6,318 nt of DNA, taken from assembly GCA_022866195.1 (NCBI GenBank), contig JALHUF010000374.1, positions 1-6,318 of the forward strand, given 5' to 3'. The notes beneath the pieces were generated by a model. The model was not told the DNA's origin. It worked only from the letters and a program-made list of their open reading frames with translations, and searched no databases. Position numbers and translations under genes: made by a program. The DNA comes from Terriglobia bacterium (GTDB lineage: Bacteria; Acidobacteriota; Terriglobia; UBA7540). Of the stretch, positions 5,090 to 6,318 are shown piece by piece; position 1 is the stretch's first letter; each line of letters begins with the position of its first letter.

Positions 5090-6082
5090 TCAAGGTCCCT
5101 GGGAGGGACTCGAATTATTCTTCTTCTCGCGGAGGTGCGCGATCAGGTTGCGGACGCTCGCCGCAAGCTGAACGACCTCCGCTTCACCCTGCAGGTCGAA
5201 CTCAATTTCGTAGTTGCCCGCCGCGGCGTGATCGACAGCGGCCTTGAGGTCCACCAGAGGCCGCACGGCGGCGCGCGGCAGAATGAAACTGACCCACACG
5301 CTCACCAGCAGAGTGAGGGCCGAGATGCTGATCAGCACCCATTCGGCCCGACGCAAGAGAGCGCCGGCTTCCTCATGATTTCGCTGCACCCTTTCCCAGC
5401 TCCGTTTCTCAAGATCTCCCGCCAGTCGCAGGACCGCGTCGCTCGAAGTCCCCAGGTCCACTGTCGCCTGACGCACCTGGGGGTCTTCAACCTCCAACGT
5501 TGCCGTGATCTGGGCGTCAAATGATCCGACCCGGCTGCGGAGTTCTTCCACCAGTTGCCCGCGGTTATACTTGCGACCCCGTTTCAAAAGCTCATCCAGG
5601 TCCTTCTCGTAAGCCTGGACGACCTCCTCAATACGCTCGAAGGGCGCCCGCGAGGGTTCTCGCATGTGGGAGACGATTTCCTGGAACCGCTGCCGGTAAA
5701 TCTTCACCTGCGCCTGGATCTTCTCGACAGTGGGTTTCTCCCGGGGCTGCAATTCGCCGCAACTGGCAACGAGTTGCTCCAGGCGGGAGAGCGCTTGCCG
5801 GTTGGTCTCCAAGTCTTCAGGCGTATGGAGCAGGAAGTAGTTCTTCTCGGCGCGGCGCGCGTTGAGCATTTCGATCGATGCGCGGTCCGCCATGGTGGCC
5901 ACCGGGGCATCGACGCTCACGATGCGGTCCACAATCCGCCCCATCGCAAACAGGTAGTAAATGGCCAGCAGGATGACCGGGACAAGGATCAAGCGTACGA
6001 TCGCCAGGCTGTAGGCAACCTTGCGGCGCAAAGACGTACCGCGCGCGAAGACCGTGAATGCTTTCCGCGGCCCCCGAATCAT
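5090..6082 (-). CDS. Two-transmembrane helical sensor ending in a HAMP domain, no output domain
   Basis: A 330-aa inner-membrane protein. Residues 1-22 are a basic cytoplasmic N-terminus (SLRRK). TM1 spans about 23-47. Residues about 48-246 form an extracytoplasmic, almost wholly helical, charged domain starting with ARRAEKNYFLL (75-85), a pattern like the ligand-binding four-helix or HBM-type sensors of chemoreceptors and kinases. TM2 spans about 247-268. A HAMP domain follows (about 266-320; Pro274, AAAGNYEIEF, then EVVQLAASVRNLIAHL). The protein stops 10-12 residues later (NNSSPSQGP), before any methyl-accepting, kinase, GGDEF or cyclase domain. None of these is encoded downstream on this strand within the window. 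The start at 6082 has GGGGGAG 9 bases upstream and lies below a candidate promoter; the frame is open to 6298 but those residues are Arg/Pro-rich and look non-coding. HAMP identity is sure; the signal sensed is unknown. Confidence 0.85.
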   Translation of the reverse strand: MIRGPRKAFTVFARGTSLRRKVAYSLAIVRLILVPVILLAIYYLFAMGRIVDRIVSVDAPVATMADRASIEMLNARRAEKNYFLLHTPEDLETNRQALSRLEQLVASCGELQPREKPTVEKIQAQVKIYRQRFQEIVSHMREPSRAPFERIEEVVQAYEKDLDELLKRGRKYNRGQLVEELRSRVGSFDAQITATLEVEDPQVRQATVDLGTSSDAVLRLAGDLEKRSWERVQRNHEEAGALLRRAEWVLISISALTLLVSVWVSFILPRAAVRPLVDLKAAVDHAAAGNYEIEFDLQGEAEVVQLAASVRNLIAHLREKKNNSSPSQGP

Positions 6083-6091
6083 TCTTTGAAG

Positions 6092-6098
6092 CTCCCCC
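6092..6098 (-). promoter_or_regulatory. Ribosome binding site of the HAMP protein
   Basis: GGGGGAG on the minus strand lies 9 bases before the ATG at 6082. It supports a start directly before the basic N-terminus and TM1, not the further-upstream in-frame ATG at 6298. Confidence 0.65.
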
Positions 6099-6159
6099 GA
6101 AAAATCAGAACGGTTACTCCGACGCTCGATCAGGGACCCGCCAGGGTTGGGGCACGCGC

Positions 6160-6190
6160 ATTGTACGCCAAAACCAGGGCGGCGGGGCAA
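6160..6190 (-). promoter_or_regulatory. Candidate sigma-70-type promoter of the HAMP-protein gene
   Basis: On the minus strand, TACAAT (6165-6160) differs from the TATAAT -10 box by one base. TTGCCC (6190-6185) is a 4/6 match to the -35 box at a long 19-base spacing. Transcription would start near 6153, leaving a leader of about 70 bases before the ATG at 6082. This agrees with the short gene model. The -35 is weak. Confidence 0.4.
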
Positions 6191-6282
6191 GGAATTCCGC
6201 GCCAGCCCCTTCCTGCGAGTGGGCTGCCCAAGCCGCGAGCGGAGCAGGACCGGGAACTTAGTGTCGCGCCTGTGCGTATTCC

Positions 6283-6313
6283 AGGGAGGAGACAGCATCG
6301 CTGTCGAGGGAGG
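6283..6313. repeat. Small palindrome flanked by a direct repeat
   Basis: GACAGC (6291-6296) and GCTGTC (6300-6305) form a 6-bp inverted repeat around ATC. AGGGAGG occurs on both sides (6283-6289 and 6307-6313). It lies at the window edge, so it cannot be tied to a gene. It may be an operator, part of a larger repeat, or chance. Confidence 0.3.
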
Positions 6314-6318
6314 TCCCC

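Noticed and set aside
5090..5330. Methyl-accepting chemotaxis or histidine kinase identity for the sensor gene
   Set aside because: The frame stops directly after HAMP. No signalling hairpin, H-box or ATPase motifs exist in any downstream minus-strand frame.
6083..6298. 72-residue N-terminal extension of the HAMP protein
   Set aside because: Composition is Arg/Pro-rich and signal-like features begin only at 6082, which has its own ribosome site. A candidate promoter lies inside the extension.

Overview
This 6.3 kb GC-rich window looks like an Acidobacteriota chromosome. The main evidence is the first gene, an Oar-like TonB-dependent receptor with an N-terminal carboxypeptidase-regulatory-like domain. 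Its plug motifs (GGQIYIDGF, EYDRLGFGRIEIFTKPGT) are the form that is abundant in that phylum. The assignment rests on family recognition, not on a search.

Layout, left to right. (1) 64-126: nine in-phase copies of a degenerate TTTCNNN heptamer, just upstream of the receptor. (2) 165-3086 (+): the 973-aa receptor, with a Gly/His-rich insertion near its C-terminus, followed by a clear rho-independent terminator. (3) 3125-3577: about 450 bases with no credible gene. They hold a second short heptamer array, an unremarkable stretch, and a block of four consecutive hairpins (3446-3573) that ends at the next gene. (4) 3587-4357 (+): an adenylate kinase with a complete catalytic core and a zinc-type LID, preceded in frame by a textbook twin-arginine (Tat) signal peptide. 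A second, well-placed ribosome binding site and GTG codon inside the gene would give an ordinary-length cytosolic adenylate kinase. (5) 4496-4966 (-): bacterioferritin, convergent with the kinase. (6) 5090-6082 (-): a two-transmembrane sensor with a helical periplasmic domain that ends after its HAMP domain, with no kinase, cyclase or chemotaxis output. A plausible promoter lies upstream of it.

The genes do not form one pathway. The receptor is a self-contained unit closed by its own terminator. The kinase appears to be a monocistronic paralogue, away from the usual ribosomal-protein/secY setting of adk. The HAMP protein and bacterioferritin lie on the same strand 123 bases apart and could be cotranscribed.

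The most interesting signal is the adenylate kinase locus: a nucleotide kinase apparently addressed to the Tat exporter, with a possible internal start for a cytosolic form, and with a hairpin that buries one of its candidate Shine-Dalgarno sequences.
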